64,000 nucleotides of DNA from Enteractinococcus fodinae (GCF_031458395.1 NZ_JAVDYJ010000001.1:2170001-2234000), one strand, 5' to 3'; positions 29,827 to 39,171 are shown, numbered from the stretch's first letter. The notes: a model not told the origin generated them from the letters alone. Translations and numbers: made by a program.

Positions 29827-29838
29827 TGGCCTAGGCCA
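29827..29838. promoter_or_regulatory. 12-bp palindrome TGGCCTAGGCCA in the pdxK promoter
   Basis: This perfect palindrome sits directly before the predicted -10 box TAAGAT (29841-29846) of pdxK, in the -10/-35 spacer, where a repressor or MerR-type activator would act. It is a positional inference only. Confidence 0.35.
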
Positions 29839-29853
29839 TATAAGATGGTCGGC

Positions 29854-30678
29854 ATGTATAGCATTCATACCCCTGCCGTAACCCTGACGATTGCCGGTTC
29901 TGAAGCAACCGGTGGTGCCGGTGCGCAAGCCGACTTGCGCACGTTCCAAGAACTTGGCACCTATGGCACTGCCGCGCTGACCTGCATTGTCTCCTATAAC
30001 CCAGCCGATAACTGGAACCACCGGCTCACCCGCATTGACCCTGAGGTGCTGGCCAATCAGTTGGAAGCCATTCAAGCGAACTTCGCCGGCCAGCTGGACA
30101 CCGTCAAACTGGGCATGATGGGCTCGGTTGAAACCATCGAGGTCGTTGCCGAAGCGCTTCGTTCCCAGGACTGGAAGAACGTGGTGCTAGATCCGGTGCT
30201 GATCTGTAAGGGCCAAGAACCCGGTGAGGCCCAAGACACCGACGAAGCGTTGAAGTCGAAACTGTTGCCGTTGGCTACCGTGACCACTCCGAATCATTTT
30301 GAGGCAGAACAACTTTCCGGGATGACCATCTCGAACCTCTCGGATCTCAAAGATGCCGCCCGGAAAATTCACGACGATTCCGGTGTTTCGGTGCTGGCGA
30401 AGGGTGGCGTACGCCTCGAGGGCCCGGAAGCCGTTGACGTCTTTTATGACGGTTCCCATCTCGAAGTCTTGGGTGTGGCCAAGATTGGCAACCACGCGGT
30501 GTCTGGTGCGGGCTGTTCCCTAGCCGCTGCAGTGGCTGCTGAGTTGGCCAAAGGGCAGACCGAACTCGAGGCCGCCGAGCGGGCCAAAGATTTCGTGACC
30601 GCAGGCATCAGCCAGCGCATGTCAGCCGAAACACCCTATGACGTCATGTGGCAGGGCGGCTTGCGCAAGCAGGCCTAG
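29854..30678 (+). CDS. pdxK: Pyridoxal/pyridoxine kinase (ThiD-like, Gram-positive type)
   Basis: The 274-residue ribokinase-fold enzyme phosphorylates vitamin B6 vitamers, feeding PLP salvage. It has LTIAGSEATGGAGAQADLRTFQELGTYG at the N-terminus, TVKLGMMGSVETIE, VVLDPVLICKG, TPNHFEAEQLSG, and the C-terminal anion hole NHAVSGAGCSLAAAVAAEL with the Cys seen in the ThiD-like PdxK of Gram-positives. A ThiD function is a less likely alternative. The ATG at 29854 lies 7 nt after TAAGAT with no Shine-Dalgarno site. Its stop overlaps the stop of the convergent VOC gene by 4 bp. Confidence 0.88.
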   Translation: MYSIHTPAVTLTIAGSEATGGAGAQADLRTFQELGTYGTAALTCIVSYNPADNWNHRLTRIDPEVLANQLEAIQANFAGQLDTVKLGMMGSVETIEVVAEALRSQDWKNVVLDPVLICKGQEPGEAQDTDEALKSKLLPLATVTTPNHFEAEQLSGMTISNLSDLKDAARKIHDDSGVSVLAKGGVRLEGPEAVDVFYDGSHLEVLGVAKIGNHAVSGAGCSLAAAVAAELAKGQTELEAAERAKDFVTAGISQRMSAETPYDVMWQGGLRKQA

Positions 30679-31100
30679 TCCCACTGCAGCGACTCGATGG
30701 GACGCTGGTCCTGACGCAATGGGTGGTCGATCGGAATCTGGACGAGCACGATTTCCACCCCGTCGGGATCAGCAATCCATGCTTCTTGTAGACCCCACGG
30801 TTCGGTTTTGGGTTCGCGCAGCAGCGTCACACCTAGATTTCGCAACCGGTTATATTCGGCCACGACGTCACGAACTTGAAACCAGAGCGATATCGGGGGC
30901 GCACCGGAGTCGTCGCGAGGCGTCGCGTGCCCGGCGACTTCCAGTAGCCCGTTGCCACAGAAATACACTCTGCTAGGGCTGTCTGGTGGTCCGAATTCGC
31001 GGTGTACGGCTAGGCCAAGCGTCTGGCCGTAGAATGCATGGCTGGCTGCGGGATCACGTGGGCGCAACAGGGTGCGACCGCTTAAAATCTCCACTGACAC
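30675..31100 (-). CDS. VOC (glyoxalase/bleomycin-resistance fold) protein
   Basis: The 141-residue protein has two beta-alpha-beta-beta-beta modules: LLRPRDPAASHAFYGQTLGLAVHREFG and ISLWFQVRDVVAEYNRLRNLGVTLLREPKTEPWGLQEAWIADPDGVEIVLVQ, ending in the Asp-Pro-Asp-Gly-x-x-(I/E) motif typical of VOC proteins with a metal-ligand Glu. The GTG start lies 6 nt after the stop of the CocE hydrolase, so it is the third gene of an ATP-grasp/CocE/VOC operon. The reaction is unknown. Confidence 0.88.
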   Translation of the reverse strand: MSVEILSGRTLLRPRDPAASHAFYGQTLGLAVHREFGPPDSPSRVYFCGNGLLEVAGHATPRDDSGAPPISLWFQVRDVVAEYNRLRNLGVTLLREPKTEPWGLQEAWIADPDGVEIVLVQIPIDHPLRQDQRPIESLQWD

Positions 31101-31106
31101 ATCCCA

Positions 31107-33149
31107 TCAAATAAAATCACGGTCGATCGTGGTCTTCCAGGTTTTCGACGCTACCCGAGTTTCACCCTCGTAGGCGTCCAACTCAGCATAAACATGGAAG
31201 GCCTCTGGTGTGGAGGTCAACACGGTCTTGGTGTAGGTGTAGACCGACAAGTCGTCGCGTTGGAATCCCATGACCCAGTCCGTTTCACCGCGCACCGAGT
31301 TCACATCGGTGCCTTTGAAGGTGTAGCGCTCCACTGCCCGCCGAGTCACATCGACATCAATATCGGTGAACCGCACGACACCCAGATCTTTGGTCACTTC
31401 CAGCTTGCCTGTTAGATCTACCAGGTTGCGACTGACCGTCCAGTCCTGTTCGCCTGGCACTAACTGCTGGGTTGGCAGTGGTTTTGCCCCTTCGGGCGGA
31501 CCAAATACCGGTAGCATTTCAGGATCTTCTTCATCATCCTGGGGACGTACCGGCAGGATCAGAGCCGACGTGTTGGGATCGATGGTGAGCCGCGCGACGC
31601 GCGGCGAGGGCCAGACCACCGGCCAATAGGAGGTCGAGACGGCGACTCGCAGCCGGTGCCCGGGCGGAAATGACTGCGCCAAACCATTGAGCTTGACCTG
31701 ATAGGTGCGTGACTCCCCCGGGGTTAACGGTTGCGGATCATCCGAGCCGTTGTAGTGATTGAGATTCAGCAGGCCATAACTGACCCGGGTGGCCGCATCA
31801 CTGGGATTCACATCGGATAATCGCACCGCGACCATGGCCACGGGTTGGTCTGATGCGATGGTCAGCTCCACGATCGGTTGGCCCAGCAGCTCGAGCCGTT
31901 CTTCGAGCGGGTCGCTGTCAAAGACCAGTGCGCCACCGTCTTCCTCGCGTTGATCATAGGGCATATCGGGTGGGGCATTATAGGAACACCATTTCCCACC
32001 GAAATGACCGACAGACAGCGGGGATTGTAGCGTCAGTGCTGGGCTGGACAGGTTCGCCTCGGCGTCGGTATCCGCGGTCAGAATGCGACGCCGGAATAGC
32101 GGGTAGCGGGTTTCGACGATTCGGGGGCTGGGCCACGTGCGCTCCCCGACCCAACGGCCGGGACGGTTCTCGTAGGTGGTCGACGGGGTCACGGTGTCTT
32201 GCATCCAAATGGACAGTTGCGGCCCGTCCATCGCCCCGTTGTCGGTGCGGTCTTTGAGCCAGTGATCCCACCAGGCCACGACCTCTTGTAGGAAGCCAAT
32301 CGCCGGACCGGGTTGACCTAGGTGAGGGTACTTGTGACTCCAGGGGCCAATCAGCCCGCGGGTCGGGGCGTCGAGCCCCCGCAGGAGCCGAAACACCGCA
32401 TTGGAGTAGCCATCGGCCCAACCACTGACCGCAAAGACCGGTACCTGGATAGCCGCGTAGTTTTCGTTGACGGACCCGTGGCGCCAGTAGTCGTCTTTGC
32501 GCTGGTGACGCAACCAGGTATCCAGCCACAGTCCGGAGTGTTCCAGCCGGTCATGCCACATATCTCGCCAGCGGTCGCCAACAATTTCCGGGTCGGGTGG
32601 TGCCGAGTTGTAGGCAAACATGGTCGAGGCCCAAGACAGGTTGTCGGTCAGCAGACACCCGCCCATGTAGTGCACGTCATCGGTGTAGCGGTCATCGGTC
32701 GAACACACCGTCACGATGGCCCCGAGACTTTCGGGCTGCCGCGCCGCGACTTGCAAACCGTTGAACCCGCCCCAGGAAATGCCCATGATGCCGGTTCGGC
32801 CACTGCACCACGGTTGGCACGCGAGCCAAGCCAAGACCTCTTCGACGTCTTGGAGCTCCTGTTCAAGATACTCATCGGTCAGGACTCCTTCGGAGTCGCC
32901 ACTGCCGCGTAAGTCCACGCGCAGGCACGCATACCCGTGGCCGGCCATATAGGGGTGATGGATCGAATCTCGCACGGCGGTCAGATCGCGCTTTCGATAC
33001 GGGATCATTTCCACGATACCCGGGACGGGGTTAGCCTCGGCGTCTGCGGGCTTCCACAGTCGGGCGGCTAGCCGTGTGCCATCGGACAGTGGGATCCACA
33101 GATGCTCGGTCTCTTCTACCGGCAGGGGAAGGGTCGTGAGTGTTCGCAT
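31107..33149 (-). CDS. CocE/NonD-family hydrolase (X-Pro dipeptidyl-peptidase fold)
   Basis: The 680-residue protein has an N-terminal alpha/beta hydrolase with the nucleophile elbow GISWGGFNGLQ (Ser about residue 123), PYRKRDLTAVRD and the oxyanion-side RVDLRGSGDSEG, then a C-terminal jelly-roll (PepX_C; RLRVAVSTSYWPVVWPSP). Enzymes of this family cleave esters, amides or dipeptides. No signal peptide is visible, so it acts in the cytoplasm. It starts 7 bp after the ATP-grasp gene and shares an operon with it; the substrate may be the ligase product. Confidence 0.9.
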   Translation of the reverse strand: MRTLTTLPLPVEETEHLWIPLSDGTRLAARLWKPADAEANPVPGIVEMIPYRKRDLTAVRDSIHHPYMAGHGYACLRVDLRGSGDSEGVLTDEYLEQELQDVEEVLAWLACQPWCSGRTGIMGISWGGFNGLQVAARQPESLGAIVTVCSTDDRYTDDVHYMGGCLLTDNLSWASTMFAYNSAPPDPEIVGDRWRDMWHDRLEHSGLWLDTWLRHQRKDDYWRHGSVNENYAAIQVPVFAVSGWADGYSNAVFRLLRGLDAPTRGLIGPWSHKYPHLGQPGPAIGFLQEVVAWWDHWLKDRTDNGAMDGPQLSIWMQDTVTPSTTYENRPGRWVGERTWPSPRIVETRYPLFRRRILTADTDAEANLSSPALTLQSPLSVGHFGGKWCSYNAPPDMPYDQREEDGGALVFDSDPLEERLELLGQPIVELTIASDQPVAMVAVRLSDVNPSDAATRVSYGLLNLNHYNGSDDPQPLTPGESRTYQVKLNGLAQSFPPGHRLRVAVSTSYWPVVWPSPRVARLTIDPNTSALILPVRPQDDEEDPEMLPVFGPPEGAKPLPTQQLVPGEQDWTVSRNLVDLTGKLEVTKDLGVVRFTDIDVDVTRRAVERYTFKGTDVNSVRGETDWVMGFQRDDLSVYTYTKTVLTSTPEAFHVYAELDAYEGETRVASKTWKTTIDRDFI

Positions 33150-33156
33150 CTTCGTC

Positions 33157-34431
33157 CTAAATGTCGTCGATCTCGAATTTCAAGGCTTCGAGGCATGCGT
33201 GATAAATGTCGACGGCCTCTTCGTCGGTCTGTCCGGTGGTGTAAATATTGGCCAGCACATAGCTGTAGCTGTCTTGGCTGAAGCTATCGGATAAGCGTTG
33301 ACCTTCGGTCACTTCCACTTCAACGATGGTCCCCGGGAAGCGTTGTTCGAGGTCCGCTACCTCTTCGGCCGTGGGGATCCGACGAACGATGCCGTCGGCA
33401 AAGTGCCGGTGCATCCACTTCGATGCCGTAGAAAAATATCCTTGATCCACCGGTTGGCGTGGTTTCCGTCCCAGGGCCAAATCGACCATGTGGACGTGAT
33501 TGGTCAGCCCATCAACGTAGCGGAATAGTGGCGCGTGCGACTGGGAGTGCCGGGTGTTGATCTCCAATAACGTGAGCTGATCGGTGGCCTCATCCCAGAA
33601 ATATTCGATGTTGAACGTACTATGCCATAAGCCCAGGCCTGCAATAACGGTCTGGGAGACGCTTCGGATGCGTTCCTGGACCTCCAGCGGCAGGGTCGAG
33701 GGATATTTATAGCGCAAAAAACTCGAGGAATTGTCGTAGTGAATCGAGTCAACGATACCGGTCAGGTGCACTGTGTCATCGTAGGTGTACCCTTCGATCG
33801 TGCACTGGCTACCCACGGCCGCTTCTTCGACCATGTAGGCTCCGCCCGGGATCTGGGCGATCGACTCGGGAAGATCGAGCATCTCTAAGACGTGTTCAAA
33901 TGCTGGGCCGGCACGTTCTGGGGATTCGCGGCGTTTGGCCAGTACGGCTTGGAGTTCCGCATCGGACGGCACCCGGTAGGCGCCCTCAGAGGAAAATGAT
34001 TTGATGGGTTTGGCCCACACCGGATACGACATATGCTCCGGCAGCGTTGCTTGGGGGTCATTGAAGTCCACGAGAGCAAACTTTGGATACTCGTCGATGA
34101 GACGCTGTTGTTCCAGCCGGCTCCAATACTTGTGCTCACATTTGACGGTGCCCAGCAGATCTTTACTAGGCAAACCGTAGCGTTGGCATAAAATGGGCAC
34201 CATCATACTGACGGGAAAGTCCCAGAACCCGATGATGCCGTCGATGGAGCCCTCGAAGGCGTCGAGTTGCCGTTGGGCCTCAGCCAACCGCGCTTCCAGG
34301 TCGATGGTTCCGCTTTGGAGCTCTTCGATCGTGAACAGTCCATGGAACACGTAATCGTGCGCATCGGGCAGTGTTGCCAATTCGGCGATGCCGAGCTCGT
34401 CCAGCCCGAGCACGAAAATGTTGTACGGCAT
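33157..34431 (-). CDS. ATP-grasp ligase of unknown product
   Basis: The 424-residue protein has the ATP-grasp layout: an N-terminal Rossmann-like part (NIFVLGLDELGIAEL), LVDFNDPQA and SYPVWAKPIKSFSSEGAYRV (the ATP-binding lysine region), then VEEAAVGSQCTIEGYTYDDTVHL and the metal-binding LLEINTRHSQSHAPLF. ATP-grasp enzymes join a carboxylate to an amine, thiol or similar through an acyl-phosphate. The start at 34431 is chosen for a GGAG site upstream; the longer frame adds a non-conserved 41 residues. It is the first gene of an operon with CocE and VOC genes. The product is unknown. Confidence 0.85.
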   Translation of the reverse strand: MPYNIFVLGLDELGIAELATLPDAHDYVFHGLFTIEELQSGTIDLEARLAEAQRQLDAFEGSIDGIIGFWDFPVSMMVPILCQRYGLPSKDLLGTVKCEHKYWSRLEQQRLIDEYPKFALVDFNDPQATLPEHMSYPVWAKPIKSFSSEGAYRVPSDAELQAVLAKRRESPERAGPAFEHVLEMLDLPESIAQIPGGAYMVEEAAVGSQCTIEGYTYDDTVHLTGIVDSIHYDNSSSFLRYKYPSTLPLEVQERIRSVSQTVIAGLGLWHSTFNIEYFWDEATDQLTLLEINTRHSQSHAPLFRYVDGLTNHVHMVDLALGRKPRQPVDQGYFSTASKWMHRHFADGIVRRIPTAEEVADLEQRFPGTIVEVEVTEGQRLSDSFSQDSYSYVLANIYTTGQTDEEAVDIYHACLEALKFEIDDI

Positions 34432-34609
34432 GAACACGTCTCCTACTTCGCTGGGCGATGGCGCATCGCACGGGCCTATTGCGCGCAAATCTAACACAAC
34501 GGCCTGGTGAGATAACCCCTCCAGATCTGCGAATTTGCTGGGAGGAATCCTCACGGCATTTCAGCGAGATGAAGCCCTGTGGAAACACGCAGGAGGGTGT
34601 TCAACAGTT

Positions 34610-34656
34610 AAAAAGACACCTGCCGTCTGGTCACAATCGACCGGACGGCAGGTGTT
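34610..34656 (-). terminator. Terminator of the SNase-like gene
   Basis: ACACCTGCCGTC and GACGGCAGGTGT (34616-34627, 34644-34655) pair fully, and CTTTTTAA follows on the minus strand. It lies just beyond the stop of the SNase-like gene. Confidence 0.9.
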
Positions 34657-34662
34657 CTGAAA

Positions 34663-35793
34663 TTACTGAGCGGTGCCGAGCTCCTGGTCTGTAGACCGAA
34701 CTTGGCCTTCCGGCTGAGCTGGGTCCTCAGGTGTCGGCTGCGACACGGATAGAGCTTCGGGTTCATCAACCGCAGGTTCAACCGCGGCTTGCTCGACAGG
34801 GGTCTGGTCGGGCGTTGGCTGTTCTGGTTCGGTCGCCGTCTGTTCTTCGGCCGGTGCTTCGGTCGGTTCGGGCTCAGATTCCGGGCTGGGATTTTCTTCC
34901 GCGTCCGACTCCGGTTCGGGTTCTGGTTCACGTTCTGGCGCGTCGCTGCCCTGGAGGTCGGCGCGTTTGTCCTGGGCGTCTTCGATGAGCCCGCGGATGT
35001 CTTCCAGGTGGGTCTCGATGGTGTCAATGTAGTCTTGCTTAGCATCGCCCCAGGCCAGGGCTGCGACCGAGTCATCATTTTCGGTGTCTGGGATCGCCGA
35101 CAGCATCGCAATGGCCTGCTGGGCGTCGGAACGAATGCGGTTCATTTCGCCAAGATACGCGGTCAGCTCGGTGACGTCGTTGGCTGTTGGCGAGGATGGC
35201 AGGTCTTCGAGCATATCTAAGACCGGTTGGACCTGGGACGGCAGGGTGCAGTCAGCGTCCTGGGAGAAAATGCCGACCCCATCGTGACGGGCTTTTTCTT
35301 GAGCCGCGAGTAATCCATCGAGCTGTTGCGGATCATCGACGGACTCTGGGTCCACGACGGCGAATCCGGCCTCGACCATTTGTAACGCCAAATCGTCGCC
35401 GCCAGAATATATCTCGGCCCACAGCTCACCGTTAGGAGCGTTAGCATACGCTTCGATTTCAACATCAAGCGAGGTGCCTTCACCGGCGAGACTGTCGAGG
35501 TGCTCACGCGCTTGGGCGGACATGCAGGTGTCTAAGGTGTCTTCAACGTCTTCATCCGGGGGTAGCGGCGAGCGCACCGACTGGAAGCGGATCACATCCA
35601 GTCCGGTGGTCCGGTTGACCTCCATGGATTGACCGGTCAGCACTTCGTTGACGGTCACGGGGTCGTCTCCGCGGGTCATCGCCTTGACTACCGATGTGAC
35701 AGTCAGCCCGAGCAGGAGGGCTGCAACAACGACAAAGGTGATCATCACCGGTGTTGTCAGGCGACTTGTGCGCCGTGTGGAGGTTTTAGACAT
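34663..35793 (-). CDS. Membrane-anchored SNase-like protein with acidic tail
   Basis: The 376-residue protein has a basic N-terminus, one transmembrane helix (about residues 14-37), an SNase-like OB-fold domain (about residues 45-155, ending DLALQMVEAGFAVVDPESV), a helical segment (residues ~190-270), and a Pro/Glu-rich tail. In staphylococcal nuclease the active site uses two Arg and a Glu in the motifs RLIGIDTPE and YGR. Here the matching places read VIRFQSVRSPLPP and NGELWAEI, so the nuclease residues appear to be lost. It is probably a scaffold or binding protein at the outer face of the membrane. Confidence 0.75.
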   Translation of the reverse strand: MSKTSTRRTSRLTTPVMITFVVVAALLLGLTVTSVVKAMTRGDDPVTVNEVLTGQSMEVNRTTGLDVIRFQSVRSPLPPDEDVEDTLDTCMSAQAREHLDSLAGEGTSLDVEIEAYANAPNGELWAEIYSGGDDLALQMVEAGFAVVDPESVDDPQQLDGLLAAQEKARHDGVGIFSQDADCTLPSQVQPVLDMLEDLPSSPTANDVTELTAYLGEMNRIRSDAQQAIAMLSAIPDTENDDSVAALAWGDAKQDYIDTIETHLEDIRGLIEDAQDKRADLQGSDAPEREPEPEPESDAEENPSPESEPEPTEAPAEEQTATEPEQPTPDQTPVEQAAVEPAVDEPEALSVSQPTPEDPAQPEGQVRSTDQELGTAQ

Positions 35794-35916
35794 AAACTTA
35801 TCTTGCTACTTTTGTAGGAAATTCTGTACCAGCCGATTGCTGACTCTCACAGATTCTACCGCGGTCGTCAACTTCGTCCTATTTCAGGGCAATCTTCGTC
35901 GGCTAAGCTCACCAGC

Positions 35917-36912
35917 ATGCAGAGATTCTTCCCGGGGTTGGCCGTCGCTTTCGCTGCGGCCGGACTGTCATGGGTGATCGCCTGGTTGTTGGGACCAATC
36001 TTTCCCGGAGTTTCGGCGCTCCTGGTGGCCATTATCCTGGGAGTCGTATGGCGCAATGTGGCACCGGTCCCCTGGTCGTTCAACCCCGGCTTAGCGGTTG
36101 CGGCCAAACCCATCTTGCGGCTTGGCATCGTCCTGTTAGGTTTCCAACTGTCGCTGACGCAAATCTTTGCGTTGGGGTGGCCGGTCATCGTCGTCATCTG
36201 TGCGGCGGTGGTCGTGACCTTTAGTCTCACAGTGGCACTGGGACGGTTACTGCATATCCCCACGAAATTAACGCTGCTGATCGCATCCGGGTTTTCTATT
36301 TGCGGTGCCGCGGCAGTTGCCGGGGCCGACAGTGTGTTGCGCCCCAAGAAAGAACATTCGGCGACCGCTTTGGGACTGGTCGTGCTCAATGGGACGCTGA
36401 TGATCGCGGTGATGCCGGTCCTCTTTGCCCTGTTTTCGCCAGATCCGGTGACGGCCGGGGTGTGGACCGGTGCGGCTGTGCACGAGGTGGCCCAAGTGGT
36501 GGCGGTCGGCCAGAATCTTGGCGACGAGGGGTTACAGGTCGCGGTGACCGTCAAACTGGGGCGAGTGCTGTTGCTGGCGCTGGTACTGGCGGTGCTAGCA
36601 ATGTATATGCGCACCAGCCACACCACAGCCGAATCGACCGGTGCGAAGCGCCCACCTTTAGTGCCGCTGTTCGTGGTCGGTTTCGCTGCGGCCATGCTCC
36701 TGCGGACTTTTGAGGTGGTACCGGAGGCGTTACTGGATGCTGCGGCCATCCTGCAGACCATCATGTTAACCGCGGCGATGTTTGCCTTGGGTATGGGCGT
36801 GCACCTGAAATCACTGCTGCAGGTGGGTGGCAAACCGGTGATTTTGTCTGTACTGTCCACCGTGGTCGTGACCGTGATCGGTGGGCTTGGAGCCTTCTGG
36901 GCCACTCAGTAG
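35917..36912 (+). CDS. YeiH-family (UPF0324) putative membrane transporter
   Basis: The 331-residue protein has about ten helices and the YeiH pattern: PGVSALLVAIILGVVWRN, AKPILRLGIVLLGFQLSL, IASGFSICGAAAVAGADSVLRPKKEHSATALG, and FALGMGVHLKSLLQVGGKPV. Some members have been called sulfate or sulfite exporters, but the substrate is uncertain. TAAGCT is 7 nt before the ATG, so the gene is probably leaderless. Its stop overlaps the convergent asparaginase stop by 7 bp. Confidence 0.88.
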   Translation: MQRFFPGLAVAFAAAGLSWVIAWLLGPIFPGVSALLVAIILGVVWRNVAPVPWSFNPGLAVAAKPILRLGIVLLGFQLSLTQIFALGWPVIVVICAAVVVTFSLTVALGRLLHIPTKLTLLIASGFSICGAAAVAGADSVLRPKKEHSATALGLVVLNGTLMIAVMPVLFALFSPDPVTAGVWTGAAVHEVAQVVAVGQNLGDEGLQVAVTVKLGRVLLLALVLAVLAMYMRTSHTTAESTGAKRPPLVPLFVVGFAAAMLLRTFEVVPEALLDAAAILQTIMLTAAMFALGMGVHLKSLLQVGGKPVILSVLSTVVVTVIGGLGAFWATQ

Positions 36913-37895
36913 GTGGCAACCACCTCGGTGCTTTGCTCGGGCGTGAGTCCCTGAGCTAGACACAGCTGCAGCAAGACTTTGGCCTTGGCCGCGGTGATGT
37001 CCGTGTTTGGGATCAATCCGCGCGAGATGAGCCCAGACCGCGGCGTCACGGCTGGTTCGAATACACCACGGGAGGCCTGGACCACTTGAATGCCTTGGGC
37101 CACGGCCGCATCGACGGCGTCATCCATGGGTCGAGTCAGCGTTCCAGGCGGGTACCCTACGGCGACCAGTCCGCGCGCCCCTGCATTGATAAACGCTTCC
37201 ACAGCCGTCGCGTCGGCACCCGTGTACGCGTGCACTATGTCGACTCTGGGTAGCGGGGTGGTCAGCTCGGCGAAACGTGATTGTTGGGTGTGCGGCGTGG
37301 TCGGCGAGCGCCAGTACTGCACCCGATGGTCTGCCCCGAGGACTCCGAGGGGTCCGCGCACCGGGGATTGCAACGCATCCAAGCGGTGATTGGCAACCTT
37401 GGTCACGTCCCGGGCGCTGTGGATTTCACGGTTCATCACCACCGTGACGCCCCGGGCATGTGAGTCCCGATGGGCTGCGATCCGGAAGGCATCGGCCAAA
37501 TTGCGTTGAACATCGGAGCCCGTCGTGGATCCGGGACGCTGCGCTCCGACCATCACGATCGGTTTGGCGCTCTTGACAACCAAGTGCAAAAACCAGGCGG
37601 TTTCTTCCAACGTTCCCGTCCCGTGCGCCACGACCGCACCGGCGATCTCCGGCTGGGCCAGGACGTGGGTGAGTCGATGGGCAAGCTCAGCCCAGTGTGC
37701 TGCCGTGATGTATTTGGAACGCAACGCGCCGAACGGTTCGACCCGAATCTCGGCAATCTCACGCAGCTCCGGGTGGGCCGCGATCAGCTCATCGGCCTCC
37801 ATTACGGTCCCGTGATCGAGATAATCCAGGTAGTTCTCGGGTCCGGTACCGCGGTTGGCTATCGTGCCTCCGGTGCCAAAAAATGCAATGGTCAT
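36906..37895 (-). CDS. L-asparaginase
   Basis: The 329-residue enzyme hydrolyses L-asparagine to aspartate and ammonia. The first catalytic Thr is in GTGGTIANRG (residues ~7-16), the second in VVAHGTGTLEETAWFLHLVV with the HGTGT-E pattern, followed by VMVGAQRPGSTTGSDVQRNLADAF. No signal peptide is visible, so a cytoplasmic (type I-like) enzyme is likely. The start has GGAGGAG upstream and is divergent from the YihY gene. Confidence 0.92.
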   Translation of the reverse strand: MTIAFFGTGGTIANRGTGPENYLDYLDHGTVMEADELIAAHPELREIAEIRVEPFGALRSKYITAAHWAELAHRLTHVLAQPEIAGAVVAHGTGTLEETAWFLHLVVKSAKPIVMVGAQRPGSTTGSDVQRNLADAFRIAAHRDSHARGVTVVMNREIHSARDVTKVANHRLDALQSPVRGPLGVLGADHRVQYWRSPTTPHTQQSRFAELTTPLPRVDIVHAYTGADATAVEAFINAGARGLVAVGYPPGTLTRPMDDAVDAAVAQGIQVVQASRGVFEPAVTPRSGLISRGLIPNTDITAAKAKVLLQLCLAQGLTPEQSTEVVATY

Positions 37896-38028
37896 AGGCT
37901 CCTCCTACTGTCGTCAGCGTAGTGGATAACTTCACAGCTGGGATTGATCGCGCCGTGAGAGCTGACAGGCCTACTTCAAGTTTCTACACTGGAGTCATTA
38001 ACGTGTCGTTAGGAGAAAGCAGGACGCC

Positions 38029-39171
38029 GTGAGTATGCACCACCAATTGGAACGTACCATTACTGCAGAACAGCAGGCACTTCACGATTCCCAGAATCGC
38101 AAGCCCGCCAAACGGCTGCCTGGTGAAGCCCGGAAATATGCGCTGAAACGGGCCATCAAGCAGTTCAGCGCTGACAAAGGTACAGACAAGGCCGCCATCC
38201 TGACATACTTTGCCGTCCTGTCCCTAGCACCACTGCTGTTGGCAGTGTTTTCCATCCTGACGCTGGTGCTGTCCCAAGCAGCCGACACGGTAGAAAACTT
38301 TACCGAAGATCTGGTGGCTCAAACCGTCCCCACTGAGTACCAAGATCTCGCACTAGATCTAGTCAACACCATGACGGAATCAGCAACGGGCGGGATCATC
38401 GCGTTGATCATCGGTACTGTTGTCGCACTCTGGTCAGCCTCCAAATACGTGCAGGCCTTCTCCCGGAACCTCAACAGTATTTACGGTGTGGTTGAGGGCC
38501 GGTCGATGATCAAGTTCTACCTGTCGATGTTGGGCATCACCTTGATCATGGTCATCACGGTCGTGCTGGCACTGGTTTCGTTGGCACTGAATGCCACCAT
38601 CGTTGAAACGGTCTTCGCGCCGATCGCGCAGGTCGTGGGCGCGCAAGGAATACTGACCACGCTGACTGAGACCTTCTTGCCCATCTGGCAGTGGCTAAAA
38701 TACCCGGTCGTGCTGGCGCTGATCATCATCATGCTCGGGGTGCTCTACCACTTCAGCCCCAACGTTGAACGCCGCTTCAAACTGTTCACCATCGGGGCCA
38801 TCGTCGCGGTCATCGGGATTATTCTCGCCGGTATCGCGATGGGTATCTATCTGACCTACTTCGCCTCGTACTCTTCATACGGGGCCATCGGTACGGTCAT
38901 GGCTGTGCTGTTCGTAATGTGGATCTTCAACATTGTGATTATCTTGGGCGCTGAAATCGATGTTGAACTCCTGCGCGCTCGCCAACTCGTGGGCGGTATC
39001 GCTGCCGAAGAGCACGTGCAGGTTCGCCCACGCTCGGTAGCGACCGTCGAAAAGAAAGCGGACAAGCACGTCGAATCCGTCAAAGACGGCAAGGTGCTGC
39101 GTCGGTCAATGTCCGTGCTGGAAGAGGATGACCAAGGAACGGAACGCTCGGGTAGCTCAGTGCGCTCATGA
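38029..39171 (+). CDS. YihY/BrkB-family membrane protein
   Basis: The 380-residue protein has six long hydrophobic helices and the YihY signature: AILTYFAVLSLAPLLLAVFSIL, then ALWSASKYVQAFSRNLNSIYGVVEGRSMIKFYLSMLGI, WLKYPVVLALIIIMLGVLYHFSPNVERRFKLFTIGA, and MWIFNIVIILGAEIDVEL near the end, followed by a charged cytoplasmic tail. The function of the family is not established, though it was once described as virulence-related or RNase BN. The stop overlaps the ATG of the pseudogene that follows. Confidence 0.9.
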   Translation: MSMHHQLERTITAEQQALHDSQNRKPAKRLPGEARKYALKRAIKQFSADKGTDKAAILTYFAVLSLAPLLLAVFSILTLVLSQAADTVENFTEDLVAQTVPTEYQDLALDLVNTMTESATGGIIALIIGTVVALWSASKYVQAFSRNLNSIYGVVEGRSMIKFYLSMLGITLIMVITVVLALVSLALNATIVETVFAPIAQVVGAQGILTTLTETFLPIWQWLKYPVVLALIIIMLGVLYHFSPNVERRFKLFTIGAIVAVIGIILAGIAMGIYLTYFASYSSYGAIGTVMAVLFVMWIFNIVIILGAEIDVELLRARQLVGGIAAEEHVQVRPRSVATVEKKADKHVESVKDGKVLRRSMSVLEEDDQGTERSGSSVRS

